A DNA stretch of 64,000 nucleotides from Streptomyces acidiscabies (lineage in GTDB: Bacteria > Actinomycetota > Actinomycetes > Streptomycetales > Streptomycetaceae). The stretch is taken from NCBI RefSeq assembly GCF_020010905.1, contig NZ_JAGJBY010000002.1, positions 1,798,001 to 1,862,000 on the forward strand, in the 5' to 3' direction. The position numbers were made by a program, and so were the translations under genes. The notes under the pieces were generated by a model that was not told where the DNA came from, made no database searches, and was given only the letters and a program-made list of their open reading frames with translations. Below, one piece after another: positions 45,701 to 54,092 of the stretch. The first letter of the stretch is position 1. Each line of letters begins with the position of its first letter.

Positions 45701-46707
45701 CCCTGGAGCCCCTCGGGGCCCGCGAGCACGGAGTTCGGCGGCAGGGAGACGCCGTCGAGGACGACGACCAGGTGCGGGAGGTCGGGCAGCGGAGCCGCGT
45801 TCGGGTGGAAGCGCGGGCGGCCCGTCAGGCGGGTGGCGAGCAGGTCCTCCAGCTCGGTCACGTCCGTGCCGATGAGCCGGCGGCTGCCCGCGCCGTCGAC
45901 CGCGCCGGGCGCCTGCGTGTGGGGGAGCCACTTGGCCCACTCCCAGTGCGCCAGCTCCTCGCGGCCCGTCGCGACGACGAGGACCAGGTCCTCGGGGGAG
46001 TGCAGCGCGGCCAGCGAACCGGCCATCGCGCGCGCGGAGGACCGTACGCACCGCGGGTCGCCGCTGACGGTGACGTGGTAGAAGGCGCGCAGGGACACCG
46101 CCATCGGCAGGTCCTCCAGCGTGCTGTGCACGGCCAGGAACCGCTGGAGGGCGCCCGCGGTCAGCGGCTCCAGCTGCTCGACGGGCGCGGTCTCCGGCGC
46201 GACCAGCGCCGTCGACAGCCCCTGCGCGCCGAGCCCGACCCGCACCTGCGCGAAGTCCTCGTCACCGGAGCGCCGCTCCCACACCCGGCTGCCCTCGGCG
46301 ACCAGCGCCCACAGCTGCTCGGGGGAGGGGTTCAGGAAGTACTGGGCGTCGCGCTGCGCCTTCGCCGTGCCCTGCGCCGCGCGCCGGGTCTGCGACAGGT
46401 AGCTCAGGTAGTCGCGGCGCATGTCCGCGAGCTGCCCCTGGGAGCCGCGTCTGAAGCGCACCACCATCGCGACCGACATGGCGATCGTCGACGCGATCAT
46501 GACCATGCCCATGATCCGCATGAACGGCTGCCCGCTCGTGAAGAAGAAGACCACCGAGCCGCCCATGCCGAGCGTCGGCAGCAACTGCATCAGCACGCTC
46601 TCCTGAGCCCCGCGCGGCAGCTCCGGCGGCGGCTGAAGGACGACCTCCTGCGTGGGCACCTCGGACGGCAGCACCCGGGGCGGGCGCCGTACGACGATGT
46701 GGCTCAC
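42736..46707 (-). CDS. eccC: Type VII secretion FtsK/SpoIIIE ATPase EccC (fused EccCa-EccCb)
   Basis: A 1323-residue motor of the ESX system. Two N-terminal membrane helices (LMQLLPTLGMGGSVVFFFTSG and FMRIMGMVMIASTIAMSVAMVV) precede three FtsK-type ATPase domains. Their Walker A motifs are GLCVGATGSGKSELL, QIVGGPQSGKSTLL and LVFGESESGKSNLL; Walker B motifs are LVLVIDEFSELL, VFLVIDGWGSF and VYVVIDDYDLV. All three P-loops keep the Lys. The single-chain form is the one typical of Streptomyces and Firmicutes. GTG 46707 has GGGGGAG close upstream. It is divergent from eccD and ends facing the lipoprotein gene. Confidence 0.95.
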   Translation of the reverse strand: MSHIVVRRPPRVLPSEVPTQEVVLQPPPELPRGAQESVLMQLLPTLGMGGSVVFFFTSGQPFMRIMGMVMIASTIAMSVAMVVRFRRGSQGQLADMRRDYLSYLSQTRRAAQGTAKAQRDAQYFLNPSPEQLWALVAEGSRVWERRSGDEDFAQVRVGLGAQGLSTALVAPETAPVEQLEPLTAGALQRFLAVHSTLEDLPMAVSLRAFYHVTVSGDPRCVRSSARAMAGSLAALHSPEDLVLVVATGREELAHWEWAKWLPHTQAPGAVDGAGSRRLIGTDVTELEDLLATRLTGRPRFHPNAAPLPDLPHLVVVLDGVSLPPNSVLAGPEGLQGVTVVEVVAGELTGTGGELDIVVRPGSLRLESGPGGLVYEGTPDALSYESAEALARQLAPLRMASGGDDDEPLLANLEFTDLLNLGDAASVDTKRTWRARSLAERLRVPIGVGEDGRPVMLDLKEAAQEGMGPHGLCVGATGSGKSELLRTLVLGLAVTHSSETLNFVLADFKGGATFAGMAQMPHVAAVITNLADDLTLVDRMRDSISGELNRRQEMLRDAGNYANIHDYEKARAAGAALQPIPTLVLVIDEFSELLSAKPDFIEMFVQIGRIGRSLGVHLLLASQRLEEGRLRGLDTYLSYRIGLRTFSAAESRAALGVPDAYELPNVPGSGFLKFGTDEMLRFKAAYVSGVYRSGPQRADAGGGPLLVDRRPVLFTAAEVPVSYVQVAQRRAAAEPEVDDALADTVLDVIVRRLEAQGPAAHQVWLPPLDSPPSLDSLLPGLTAVQGRGLTQPGYEGAGRLVVPVGIVDKPFEQRRDPLWLDFSGAAGHMQIVGGPQSGKSTLLRAIISSFALTHTPHEVQFYGLDFGGGGMSAVEGLPHVGGVASRLDPERVRRTVAEVYGVLTRREEYFRSAGIPSIADFRTRRARGDISVADQPWGDVFLVIDGWGSFRTEYEALDPVVLDMAARGLGYGIHVILTASRSMEVRSSLKDHLMNRLELRLGDTMDSELDRKVAVNVPTGVPGRGQTPGKLHFMGAVPRIDGLTSGTELSDATQALATEVTRHWAASPAPEVRLLPREFPAKELPGGDRFPQRGVAFALDEDNLEPVFVDFEQDPFFLVFGESESGKSNLLRLLIKQITQRYAGDECKLFVVDNRRSLLDVTPASHLAEYIPMSNNMDHHMAALADLMTRRTPTADVTAQQLRDRSWWRGPTVYVVIDDYDLVSTSSGNPLAGLTELLPFARDVGVRFIIARSTAGAGRAAYEPFMQRMKELGAQGMVLAGDPTEGDLLAGVRPRPMPAGRGVFVSRRRGKPLAQVGWLPEGAY

Positions 46708-46867
46708 TGCTCCCCCAAGATTCACTGGCCGGCCTGCCTCGGGCCGCCGCGTGATCCTACTGACCTCGCCCGTGACGGGAGGGCGGTAGGGTGCCGGATG
46801 TTCGCGTGAGCACACACGCGCGGCGCCGGATGAACCGGGTGTTCCCGGCAATCCGGGCGGCATTCGG

Positions 46868-46919
46868 CGCGGTGGACCGCGCGGTCGCACATGTGCGACC
46901 GCATTCGGCGCCACCGCGC
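46868..46919. promoter_or_regulatory. Nested palindrome between eccC and eccD
   Basis: A 22-bp perfect palindrome (46881-46902, centre GCACATGTGC) is framed by a second inverted repeat (GCGCGGTGG at 46868-46876 and CCACCGCGC at 46911-46919). The decamer CATTCGGCGC also occurs directly repeated on both sides. It lies 62 bases before the eccD start, between the two divergent ESX genes. It may be an operator for a dimeric or tetrameric regulator, or a leader hairpin of eccD. Confidence 0.6.
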
Positions 46920-46980
46920 GAAACAGGGCGCGGAACTTTCACACCACAGGCGCGCAACCATCACCGAGGGGGACCAGCAG

Positions 46981-48468
46981 GTGAGCATCACGGCACCCGG
47001 CGCGACAGGAGCCGGCACGGGAACGGGACTCGGCTACTGCCGCGTCACGATCGTCGCCCCCGACAGCCGCATCGACGTGGCCCTCCCCGACGACGTCCCC
47101 GTCGCCGACCTCTACCCCGAGGTCCTCAGACTCTCCCAGCAGAGCCCCGCCGAGGGCGCCCCCGTCGGCTACCACCTCGTACGCCGCGACGGCACCGTCC
47201 TCGACAGCTCCCGCTCCTTCGCCGCCCAGCGCCTCCTCGACGGCGAACTCCTCACCCTGCGCCCCTTCTCCGACTCGCTGCCCCCGGCCGTGTTCGACGA
47301 CGTCTCCGAGGCCGTCGCCTCCGCCGTCACCAGCGAACGCACCCTGTGGGACGGCGACCTCACCCGCGCCGCCGGACTCACCGGCGCCGGCGTCCTGTCC
47401 GCGCTGCTCGCCTTCGTCGCCTGGACCGGCGACCCCCGCCACGACATGCACGGCCTGCCCGGCATCCTCGCCGGTGTCGCGGGGCTCCTCCTGCTCGTCC
47501 TCGGCTGCGTCCGCGCCCGCGTCTACGACGACCGCGCCTCCGCGATCGCGCTGGGCCTCGGCGCCCTGCCCAACGTCGGCGTCGCGGGCTCCGGCCTCCT
47601 CCCGCTCACCGGCGGCGAGGGCATCGGGAAACTCCAGTTCCTGCTGGCCTGCGCGGCCGTCCTGCTCGCCGCCGTCGTCCTCACCCTCTGCTCGCCCAGC
47701 GGCGACGGCCCCTTCGTCGCCTTCGTCCTCGCCTCCGCCATCGGCCTCCTCGCCGTGTTCGCGGCCCTCCTCGCCAAGGACTGGACGCCCGCCGAGATCG
47801 GCGCCCTGTGCGCCCCGGTCGCCGTCGTGGGCCTCGCCTTCCTGCCCGGCCTCTCGATGCGCTTCGCCCGCCTGCCGATCGGCTTCGACGCCCCGAGCAG
47901 CGCCGCCCGCAGCCGCTACGACACCGAGGCACCGACGCCGGAACCGGTCGACGCCGAACGCGTCGCCGCCCGCGCCCGGCGCGGCCACGAACTCCTCGTC
48001 GGCCTCGTCGGCGGCTGCGCGGTCGTCGCCGTCGGCGCCGCCGCCGTCCTCGGCTTCTCCTCCGACATCTGGGCCCAGCTCCTCGCCCTCGCGACCGGCG
48101 TCGCCCTCCTGACGCGCGCCCACCTCTTCCGCTACACCGCCCAGGTCGCCCCGGTCGTCGCCGCCGGCCTCGCCTCCCTCGTCCTGCTCGGCCTCGGCCT
48201 CGCCCTCAACCCGCCGGAGTCCGTCCAGCGCGCCGCGGCGAACGGCGACCTCTCCGGCTTCGAGCTGCGCACGATCTGGCTCGTCGCGGCGGTCGGCGTG
48301 GCCGTCGCCCTCGTCACCGCGATCGGCCTGCTCGTCTCGCGCGGCGGCCTCACCCCGTTCTGGGGCCGCTTCCTGGAGATCGCCGAGGGCTTCGTCCTGC
48401 TGACCCTGGTGCCGCTGGCACTCGCGGTGTTCGACGTGTACGGGACGGTCCGCTCGCTGACGAGCTGA
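46981..48468 (+). CDS. eccD: Type VII secretion channel protein EccD
   Basis: A 495-residue membrane protein. The N-terminal 90 residues are the ubiquitin-like YukD domain (YCRVTIVAPDSRIDVALPDDVPVADLYPEVL). About eleven transmembrane helices follow, with a polar loop around residues 300-330. EccD dimers line the ESX membrane complex. GTG 46981 has GAGGGGGA seven bases upstream. It is divergent from eccC. A strong hairpin follows. Confidence 0.94.
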   Translation: MSITAPGATGAGTGTGLGYCRVTIVAPDSRIDVALPDDVPVADLYPEVLRLSQQSPAEGAPVGYHLVRRDGTVLDSSRSFAAQRLLDGELLTLRPFSDSLPPAVFDDVSEAVASAVTSERTLWDGDLTRAAGLTGAGVLSALLAFVAWTGDPRHDMHGLPGILAGVAGLLLLVLGCVRARVYDDRASAIALGLGALPNVGVAGSGLLPLTGGEGIGKLQFLLACAAVLLAAVVLTLCSPSGDGPFVAFVLASAIGLLAVFAALLAKDWTPAEIGALCAPVAVVGLAFLPGLSMRFARLPIGFDAPSSAARSRYDTEAPTPEPVDAERVAARARRGHELLVGLVGGCAVVAVGAAAVLGFSSDIWAQLLALATGVALLTRAHLFRYTAQVAPVVAAGLASLVLLGLGLALNPPESVQRAAANGDLSGFELRTIWLVAAVGVAVALVTAIGLLVSRGGLTPFWGRFLEIAEGFVLLTLVPLALAVFDVYGTVRSLTS

Positions 48469-48489
48469 GCCCTTGCGCACAAAGAGGGC

Positions 48490-48530
48490 ATAAAAAAAAG
48501 GGGGCCGGTACGTAAGTCGTACCGGCCCCT
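48490..48530. terminator. Bidirectional terminator between eccD and the BldB-like gene
   Basis: A 12-bp perfect stem (48501-48512 with 48518-48529) has a 5-base loop. On the minus strand the stem is followed by an uninterrupted run of T (the plus-strand A-run at 48492-48499), making a full intrinsic terminator for the BldB-like gene. On the plus strand it would end eccD. Confidence 0.85.
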
Positions 48531-48552
48531 CTTCTTGCAAACAGTGGGGACG

Positions 48553-48852
48553 TCAGCCCTCCTGCGCCGCCAGCCCGCCGTTCCGCTCGGTCGGCTCCAG
48601 GTCGAACTCCCCGTCCCGGGCCCCCAGCACGAACGCCGTCCACTCGGCCTCCGTGTACCGCAGCACCGTGTCGTGGTCCAGGGACGACCGCATCGCGACG
48701 GCCCCGTCCGGCAGGTACGCGATCTCCACGCGCTCCTCGTGCTCCTCGGTCCCCGGCGCGCTGTGCCACTCGACGCCGGAGATGTCGAGGGCGTACAACT
48801 CGTCCCGCTCCCGGTCCTTGCGGGCCTTGCGTTCCTCTTCGGTCTCGGCCAT
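48553..48852 (-). CDS. bldB: BldB-like DUF397 protein
   Basis: A 99-residue acidic protein. ELYALDISGVEWHSAPGTEEHEERVEIAYLPDGAVAMRSSLDHDTVLRYTEAEWTAFVLGARDGEFDL is the DUF397 pattern, and the charged N-terminal extension (AETEEERKARKDRERDE) and size match my memory of the developmental protein BldB, needed for aerial growth and antibiotic production in S. coelicolor. BldB is known to lie near the ESX genes there, but I cannot confirm identity over other DUF397 paralogues. The ATG at 48852 has AGGAAAGGA about 12 bases upstream. The protein lacks catalytic motifs. Confidence 0.7.
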   Translation of the reverse strand: MAETEEERKARKDRERDELYALDISGVEWHSAPGTEEHEERVEIAYLPDGAVAMRSSLDHDTVLRYTEAEWTAFVLGARDGEFDLEPTERNGGLAAQEG

Positions 48853-49124
48853 GGCGGCTCGCGTCCTTTCCTCAGCAGTGCCAACGGGCGTCACGGACAC
48901 CCTACTTGCGGTCAATCCCCCAGATGGAAGGTTCCCGCAGGTCAGGGGTGCGGCGGAAATCCGGCCGAGGGGAGGTCCGTACCCTGGTAGCCTTACCTTT
49001 GGCCGTTGTGCGTGGACACCCTCACGAGTGTCCCCGGCGGACCACCCGCCCAGGCGAGTAACCGAAGCTCCCCCGAGATTCAGACCAGGGGCACTCGCGG
49101 GCTCACAGTATTGAGGAGTACAGC

Positions 49125-49415
49125 GTGCCGCTCGACGCCGCAGTGAAGAAGCAGATCATCTCCGAGTTCGGTGCCAAGGAGGGCGACACTGGCTCCCCCG
49201 AGGTCCAGGTCGCGATGCTCTCCCGTCGGATCTCCGACCTGACGGAGCACCTCAAGACCCACAAGCACGACCACCACTCCCGCCGGGGTCTGCTGATCCT
49301 GGTCGGTCAGCGCCGCCGCCTTCTCCAGTACCTGGCGAAGAAGGACATCGCGCGCTTCCGTACCCTGGTCGACCGCCTCGGCATCCGCCGTGGCGCGGCC
49401 GGTGGCGCGAAGTAG
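49125..49415 (+). CDS. rpsO: 30S ribosomal protein S15
   Basis: A 96-residue S15 that binds 16S rRNA early in 30S assembly. PLDAAVKKQIISEFGAKEGDTGSPEVQVAMLSRRI and HSRRGLLILVGQRRRLLQYL are family signatures. GTG start at 49125 with GAGGA upstream. It precedes pnp, as in most bacteria, and a hairpin between them marks a terminator and the likely RNase III processing site known for this operon in Streptomyces. Confidence 0.97.
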   Translation: MPLDAAVKKQIISEFGAKEGDTGSPEVQVAMLSRRISDLTEHLKTHKHDHHSRRGLLILVGQRRRLLQYLAKKDIARFRTLVDRLGIRRGAAGGAK

Positions 49416-49427
49416 CACAGCGTGCAG

Positions 49428-49464
49428 GGAGCGGTTCCCGTGAAGATCGGGAGCCGCTCCTTTT
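49428..49464 (+). terminator. Terminator / processing hairpin between rpsO and pnp
   Basis: A 13-bp stem with one G-T pair (49428-49440 with 49448-49460) is followed by TTTT. Readthrough would carry it into the rpsO-pnp transcript, where RNase III cleavage of the intergenic stem has been described in Streptomyces. Confidence 0.8.
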
Positions 49465-49714
49465 GCTGTACGTAGAGACGGAAACGTGCGGAGTGTCACC
49501 ACCCCTTTGTAGTGTGGTAGCACAACGCAGCACACAGTAGGGGAAGCGCACCCAGTCGCCGCCGGTCCTCGGTAGTGGCCCCCGGGCAATCGGCCCGGAG
49601 GCTTCGATCGAAGACCGGCCCGCACCGCACGGCGCGCTTCTCCGCACCGTCCCCCTGTCACACGGGCAGGACGGGACAAAAGACGCATACAGACGAGTAA
49701 TGGAGAAAACGCTA

Positions 49715-51934
49715 GTGGAGAACGAGACCCACTACGCCGAGGCCGTCATCGACAATGGCACCTTCGGCACCCGCACCATCCGCTTCGAGACCGGCCGCCT
49801 CGCCAAGCAGGCCGCCGGTTCCGCGGTGGCCTACCTGGACGACGACACCATGGTGCTGTCGGCCACCACCGCCTCCAAGAACCCCAAGGACCAGCTCGAC
49901 TTCTTCCCCCTCACGGTGGACGTCGAGGAGCGGATGTACGCCGCCGGCAAGATCCCCGGCAGCTTCTTCCGCCGCGAGGGCCGCCCCTCCGAGGACGCGA
50001 TCCTCACCTGCCGCCTGATCGACCGCCCGCTGCGCCCGTCCTTCAAGAAGGGCCTGCGCAACGAGATCCAGGTCGTCGCGACGATCATGGCCCTCAACCC
50101 CGACCACCTGTACGACGTCGTGGCGATCAACGCCGCCTCCGCGTCCACCCAGCTGGCCGGCCTGCCCTTCTCCGGCCCGATCGGCGGCGTCCGCGTCGCG
50201 CTGATCCGCGGCCAGTGGGTGGCGTTCCCGACGCACACCGAGCTCGAGGACGCCGTCTTCGACATGGTCGTCGCGGGCCGCACCCTGGAGGACGGCGACG
50301 TCGCGATCATGATGGTCGAGGCCGAGGCCACCGAGAAGACCATCCAGCTGGTCGCGGGCGGCGCCGAGGCGCCGACCGAGGAGGTCGTCGCCGCCGGTCT
50401 GGACGCCGCGAAGCCCTTCATCAAGGTCCTCTGCAAGGCCCAGGCCGACCTCGCCGCCAAGGCCGCCAAGCCCACCGGCGAGTTCCCGGTCTTCCTCGAC
50501 TACCAGGACGACGTCTTCGAGGCGCTCACCGCCGCCGTCAAGGACGAGCTGTCCCAGGCGCTCACCATCCCGGGCAAGCAGGACCGCGAGGCCGAGCTGG
50601 ACCGCGTCAAGGGTCTCGCCGCCGAGAAGCTGCTCCCGCAGTTCGAGGGCCGCGAGAAGGAGATCAGCGCGGCCTACCGCTCGCTGACCAAGGCCCTGGT
50701 CCGTGAGCGCGTCATCAAGGACAAGGTCCGCATCGACGGCCGCGGCATCACGGACATCCGTACGCTCGCCGCCGAGGTCGAGGCCATCCCGCGCGTGCAC
50801 GGCTCGGCGCTGTTCGAGCGTGGCGAGACCCAGATCCTGGGCGTCACCACCCTCAACATGCTCCGCATGGAGCAGCAGCTCGACACCCTCTCCCCGGTGA
50901 CGCGCAAGCGCTACATGCACAACTACAACTTCCCGCCGTACTCCGTCGGCGAGACCGGCCGCGTCGGCTCCCCGAAGCGCCGCGAGATCGGCCACGGCGC
51001 CCTCGCCGAGCGCGCCATCGTGCCGGTCCTGCCGACGCGCGAGGAGTTCCCCTACGCGATCCGTCAGGTGTCCGAGGCCCTCGGCTCCAACGGCTCGACG
51101 TCCATGGGCTCGGTCTGCGCCTCCACCATGTCGCTGCTGAACGCCGGTGTGCCGCTGAAGGCCCCCGTCGCCGGTATCGCCATGGGCCTGATCTCCCAGG
51201 AGATCAAGGGCGAGACGCACTACGTCGCCCTCACCGACATCCTCGGTGCGGAGGACGCCTTCGGCGACATGGACTTCAAGGTCGCCGGCACCAAGGAGTT
51301 CGTGACGGCCCTCCAGCTCGACACGAAGCTCGACGGCATCCCCGCCTCCGTCCTGGCCGCCGCCCTCAAGCAGGCCCGTGACGCCCGCCTCCACATCCTC
51401 GACGTGATGATGGAAGCGATCGACACGCCGGACGAGATGTCCCCCAACGCCCCGCGGATCATCACCGTCAAGATCCCCGTGGACAAGATCGGCGAGGTCA
51501 TCGGCCCGAAGGGCAAGATGATCAACCAGATCCAGGAGGACACCGGCGCCGAGATCACGATCGAGGACGACGGCACCATCTACATCGGTGCCCAGGTCGG
51601 CTCGCAGGCCGAGGCCGCCCGCACCACGATCAACGCGATCGCCAACCCGACCATGCCGGAGGTCGGCGAGCGCTACCTGGGTACGGTCGTCAAGACCACC
51701 ACCTTCGGTGCGTTCGTCTCCCTGCTCCCCGGCAAGGACGGCCTGCTGCACATCTCGCAGATCCGCAAGCTGGCCGGCGGCAAGCGCGTGGAGAACGTCG
51801 AGGACGTCCTCGCGGTCGGCGCCAAGGTCCAGGTCGAGATCGCCGAGATCGACTCCCGAGGCAAGCTCTCCCTGATCCCCGTGGTCGAGGGCGAAGACGG
51901 TTCTGACGACACGAAGGACGACACCGACAAGTGA
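49715..51934 (+). CDS. pnp: Polyribonucleotide nucleotidyltransferase (PNPase)
   Basis: A 739-residue phosphorolytic 3'-5' exoribonuclease and polyadenylating enzyme. Two RNase PH domains (the first with ERMYAAGKIPGSFFRREGRPSEDAILTCRLIDRPLRP, the second with GSNGSTSMGSVCASTMSLLNAGVPL), a KH domain (VIGPKGKMINQIQEDTGAEI) and an S1 domain (YLGTVVKTTTFGAFVSLLPGKDGLLHIS) are present. I chose GTG 49715, which has GGAGAA seven bases upstream and gives the length known for Streptomyces; an ATG at 49700 is the alternative. Its stop overlaps the next start (GTGA). Confidence 0.96.
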   Translation: MENETHYAEAVIDNGTFGTRTIRFETGRLAKQAAGSAVAYLDDDTMVLSATTASKNPKDQLDFFPLTVDVEERMYAAGKIPGSFFRREGRPSEDAILTCRLIDRPLRPSFKKGLRNEIQVVATIMALNPDHLYDVVAINAASASTQLAGLPFSGPIGGVRVALIRGQWVAFPTHTELEDAVFDMVVAGRTLEDGDVAIMMVEAEATEKTIQLVAGGAEAPTEEVVAAGLDAAKPFIKVLCKAQADLAAKAAKPTGEFPVFLDYQDDVFEALTAAVKDELSQALTIPGKQDREAELDRVKGLAAEKLLPQFEGREKEISAAYRSLTKALVRERVIKDKVRIDGRGITDIRTLAAEVEAIPRVHGSALFERGETQILGVTTLNMLRMEQQLDTLSPVTRKRYMHNYNFPPYSVGETGRVGSPKRREIGHGALAERAIVPVLPTREEFPYAIRQVSEALGSNGSTSMGSVCASTMSLLNAGVPLKAPVAGIAMGLISQEIKGETHYVALTDILGAEDAFGDMDFKVAGTKEFVTALQLDTKLDGIPASVLAAALKQARDARLHILDVMMEAIDTPDEMSPNAPRIITVKIPVDKIGEVIGPKGKMINQIQEDTGAEITIEDDGTIYIGAQVGSQAEAARTTINAIANPTMPEVGERYLGTVVKTTTFGAFVSLLPGKDGLLHISQIRKLAGGKRVENVEDVLAVGAKVQVEIAEIDSRGKLSLIPVVEGEDGSDDTKDDTDK

Positions 51935-53310
51935 CGTCGAGCAGTTCAGCGACGACGGCCCGCGCCTCCTCGAAGGCGCGGGCCGTCGCCCGTACCCAAA
52001 CCCTGATCACCGGGCAGAACGGCATCGGCACGGTCCGCAAGACCACCCTCCCGGGCGGCCTGCGCATCGTCACCGAGACCCTTCCCTCCGTCCGCTCCGC
52101 GACCTTCGGCATCTGGGCGCACGTCGGCTCCCGCGACGAGACCCCGGCCCTGAACGGCGCCACGCACTACCTGGAGCACCTCCTCTTCAAGGGCACCGCC
52201 CGGCGCAGCGCGCTCGACATCTCCGCCGCGCTGGACGCGGTCGGCGGCGAGATGAACGCGTTCACCGCCAAGGAGTACACGTGCTACTACGCACGCGTCC
52301 TCGACACCGACCTCCCCCTGGCCATCGACGTCGTCTGCGACATGCTGACCGGCTCCCTGATCCGCGAGGAGGACGTCGACGTCGAACGCGGCGCCATCCT
52401 CGAAGAGATCGCGATGACCGAGGACGACCCCGGCGACTGCGTCCACGACCTCTTCGCGCACACGATGTTCGGCGACACCCCCCTCGGCCGCCCCGTCCTC
52501 GGCACGGTCGACACGGTCAACGCCCTCACCGCCGACCGCGTCCGCCGCTTCTACAAGAAGCACTACGACCCCACCCACCTGGTCGTCGCCGCCGCCGGCA
52601 ACATTGACCACGACCAGGTCGTACGGCAGGTCAGCGCCGCCTTCGAGCAGGCGGGCGCCCTCAAGAACGCGGACGCCGTCCCGATCGACCCGCGCGACGG
52701 GAAGCGCACGATCCGCACCGCCGGGCGCGTCGAGCTGGTCGGCCGCAAGACCGAGCAGGCGCACGTCGTCCTCGGCATGCCGGGCCTGGCCCGCACCGAC
52801 GACCGCCGCTGGGCGCTCGGCGTCCTCAACACGGCCCTCGGCGGCGGCATGTCCTCGCGCCTCTTCCAGGAGGTCCGCGAGAAGCGCGGCCTGGCGTACA
52901 GCGTCTACTCGTACACCTCCGGGTTCGCCGACTGCGGCCTGTTCGGCGTGTACGCGGGCTGCCGGCCCTCGCAGGTCCACGACGTCCTGAAGATCTGCCG
53001 CGACGAGCTGGACCAGGTTGCCCGCGACGGCCTCACGGACGACGAGATCGTCCGCGCCATCGGCCAGCTCCGCGGCTCCACCGTCCTCGGCCTGGAGGAC
53101 ACCGGCGCGCTGATGAACCGCATCGGCAAGAGCGAGCTGTGCTGGGGCGACCAGATGTCCGTCGACGACATGCTGAACCGCATCGCGTCGGTCACCCCGG
53201 ACGACGTCCGCGCGGTGGCCCGCGAGATCCTGGGACAGCGCCCGTCGCTGTCGGTCATCGGCCCGCTCAAGGACAAACAGGCGGCCCGCCTGCACGACGC
53301 CGTCGCCTAA
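51931..53310 (+). CDS. M16-family zinc peptidase
   Basis: A 459-residue peptidase of the pitrilysin/processing-peptidase family. The inverted zinc motif HYLEH (His79, Glu82, His83) and the downstream VERGAILEEIAMTEDDPGD are intact, so it should be active. The C-terminal M16 domain includes GGGMSSRLFQEVREKRGLAYSVYSY. No signal peptide is seen; the first 30 residues are Ser/Ala-rich. It overlaps pnp by four bases and precedes dapB by 28 bp, so the three are probably one transcript. Substrate unknown. Confidence 0.92.
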   Translation: MTSSSSATTARASSKARAVARTQTLITGQNGIGTVRKTTLPGGLRIVTETLPSVRSATFGIWAHVGSRDETPALNGATHYLEHLLFKGTARRSALDISAALDAVGGEMNAFTAKEYTCYYARVLDTDLPLAIDVVCDMLTGSLIREEDVDVERGAILEEIAMTEDDPGDCVHDLFAHTMFGDTPLGRPVLGTVDTVNALTADRVRRFYKKHYDPTHLVVAAAGNIDHDQVVRQVSAAFEQAGALKNADAVPIDPRDGKRTIRTAGRVELVGRKTEQAHVVLGMPGLARTDDRRWALGVLNTALGGGMSSRLFQEVREKRGLAYSVYSYTSGFADCGLFGVYAGCRPSQVHDVLKICRDELDQVARDGLTDDEIVRAIGQLRGSTVLGLEDTGALMNRIGKSELCWGDQMSVDDMLNRIASVTPDDVRAVAREILGQRPSLSVIGPLKDKQAARLHDAVA

Positions 53311-53338
53311 CCCCTCCCCGCTCGAAGGAAGCACGAAC

Positions 53339-54091
53339 ATGAGCAAGCTGCGCGTGGCGGTCATCGGCTCCGGTGGCCGCATCGGCTCCGAAGCCGTCAA
53401 GGCCGTCGAGGCCGCCGAGGACATGGAGCTGGTGGCCACCCTCGGCCGCGGCGACCGCCTGGAGACGCTGGCCGAGACCGGCGCCCAGGTAGCCGTCGAA
53501 CTCACCACCCCCGCCTCGGTGATGGGCAACCTCGACTTCTGCGTACGGCACGGCATCCACGCCGTCGTCGGTACGACGGGCTGGACCGACGACCGCCTCG
53601 CACAGCTCGGGACCTGGCTCGCCCAGTCCCCGCAGACGGGTGTCCTGATCGCCCCGAACTTCTCCATCGGCGCAGTCCTCACCATGAAGTTCGCCCAGCT
53701 CGCGGCGCCGTACTTCGAGTCGGTCGAGGTCGTCGAGCTGCATCACCCCAACAAGGTCGACGCCCCCTCCGGCACCGCCACCCGCACGGCCCAGCTCATC
53801 GCCGAGGCCCGCGCCAAGGCGGGTACGGCCCCGGCGCCCGACGCGACGGTGACGGCCCTGGACGGCGCGCGCGGCGCCGACGTCGACGGCGTACCCGTCC
53901 ACTCGGTCCGGCTGCGCGGCCTGCTCGCGCACCAGGAGGTCCTCCTCGGCGGCGAGGGGGAGACCCTGACGATCCGCCACGACTCCCTCCACCACAGCAG
54001 CTTCATGCCGGGCATCCTCCTGGGCGCCCGCCGCGTGGTGTCGACCCCCGGCCTCACCTTCGGCCTGGAGCACTTCCTGGACCTCGGCTGA
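53339..54091 (+). CDS. dapB: 4-hydroxy-tetrahydrodipicolinate reductase
   Basis: A 250-residue reductase of the diaminopimelate/lysine pathway. The dinucleotide motif VAVIGSGGRIGSEAVKAV, the GTTGW segment and the catalytic ELHHPNKVDAPSGTA (His and Lys) are all present. GAAGGAAG precedes the ATG. It acts on the product of DapA, encoded 1.3 kb downstream, and feeds peptidoglycan cross-linking. Confidence 0.96.
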   Translation: MSKLRVAVIGSGGRIGSEAVKAVEAAEDMELVATLGRGDRLETLAETGAQVAVELTTPASVMGNLDFCVRHGIHAVVGTTGWTDDRLAQLGTWLAQSPQTGVLIAPNFSIGAVLTMKFAQLAAPYFESVEVVELHHPNKVDAPSGTATRTAQLIAEARAKAGTAPAPDATVTALDGARGADVDGVPVHSVRLRGLLAHQEVLLGGEGETLTIRHDSLHHSSFMPGILLGARRVVSTPGLTFGLEHFLDLG

Positions 54092-54092
54092 C

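Noticed and set aside
43171..46809. 1212-residue plus-strand open frame opposite eccC
   Set aside because: The minus strand encodes three intact FtsK-type ATPase domains; the plus-strand product is compositional shadow.
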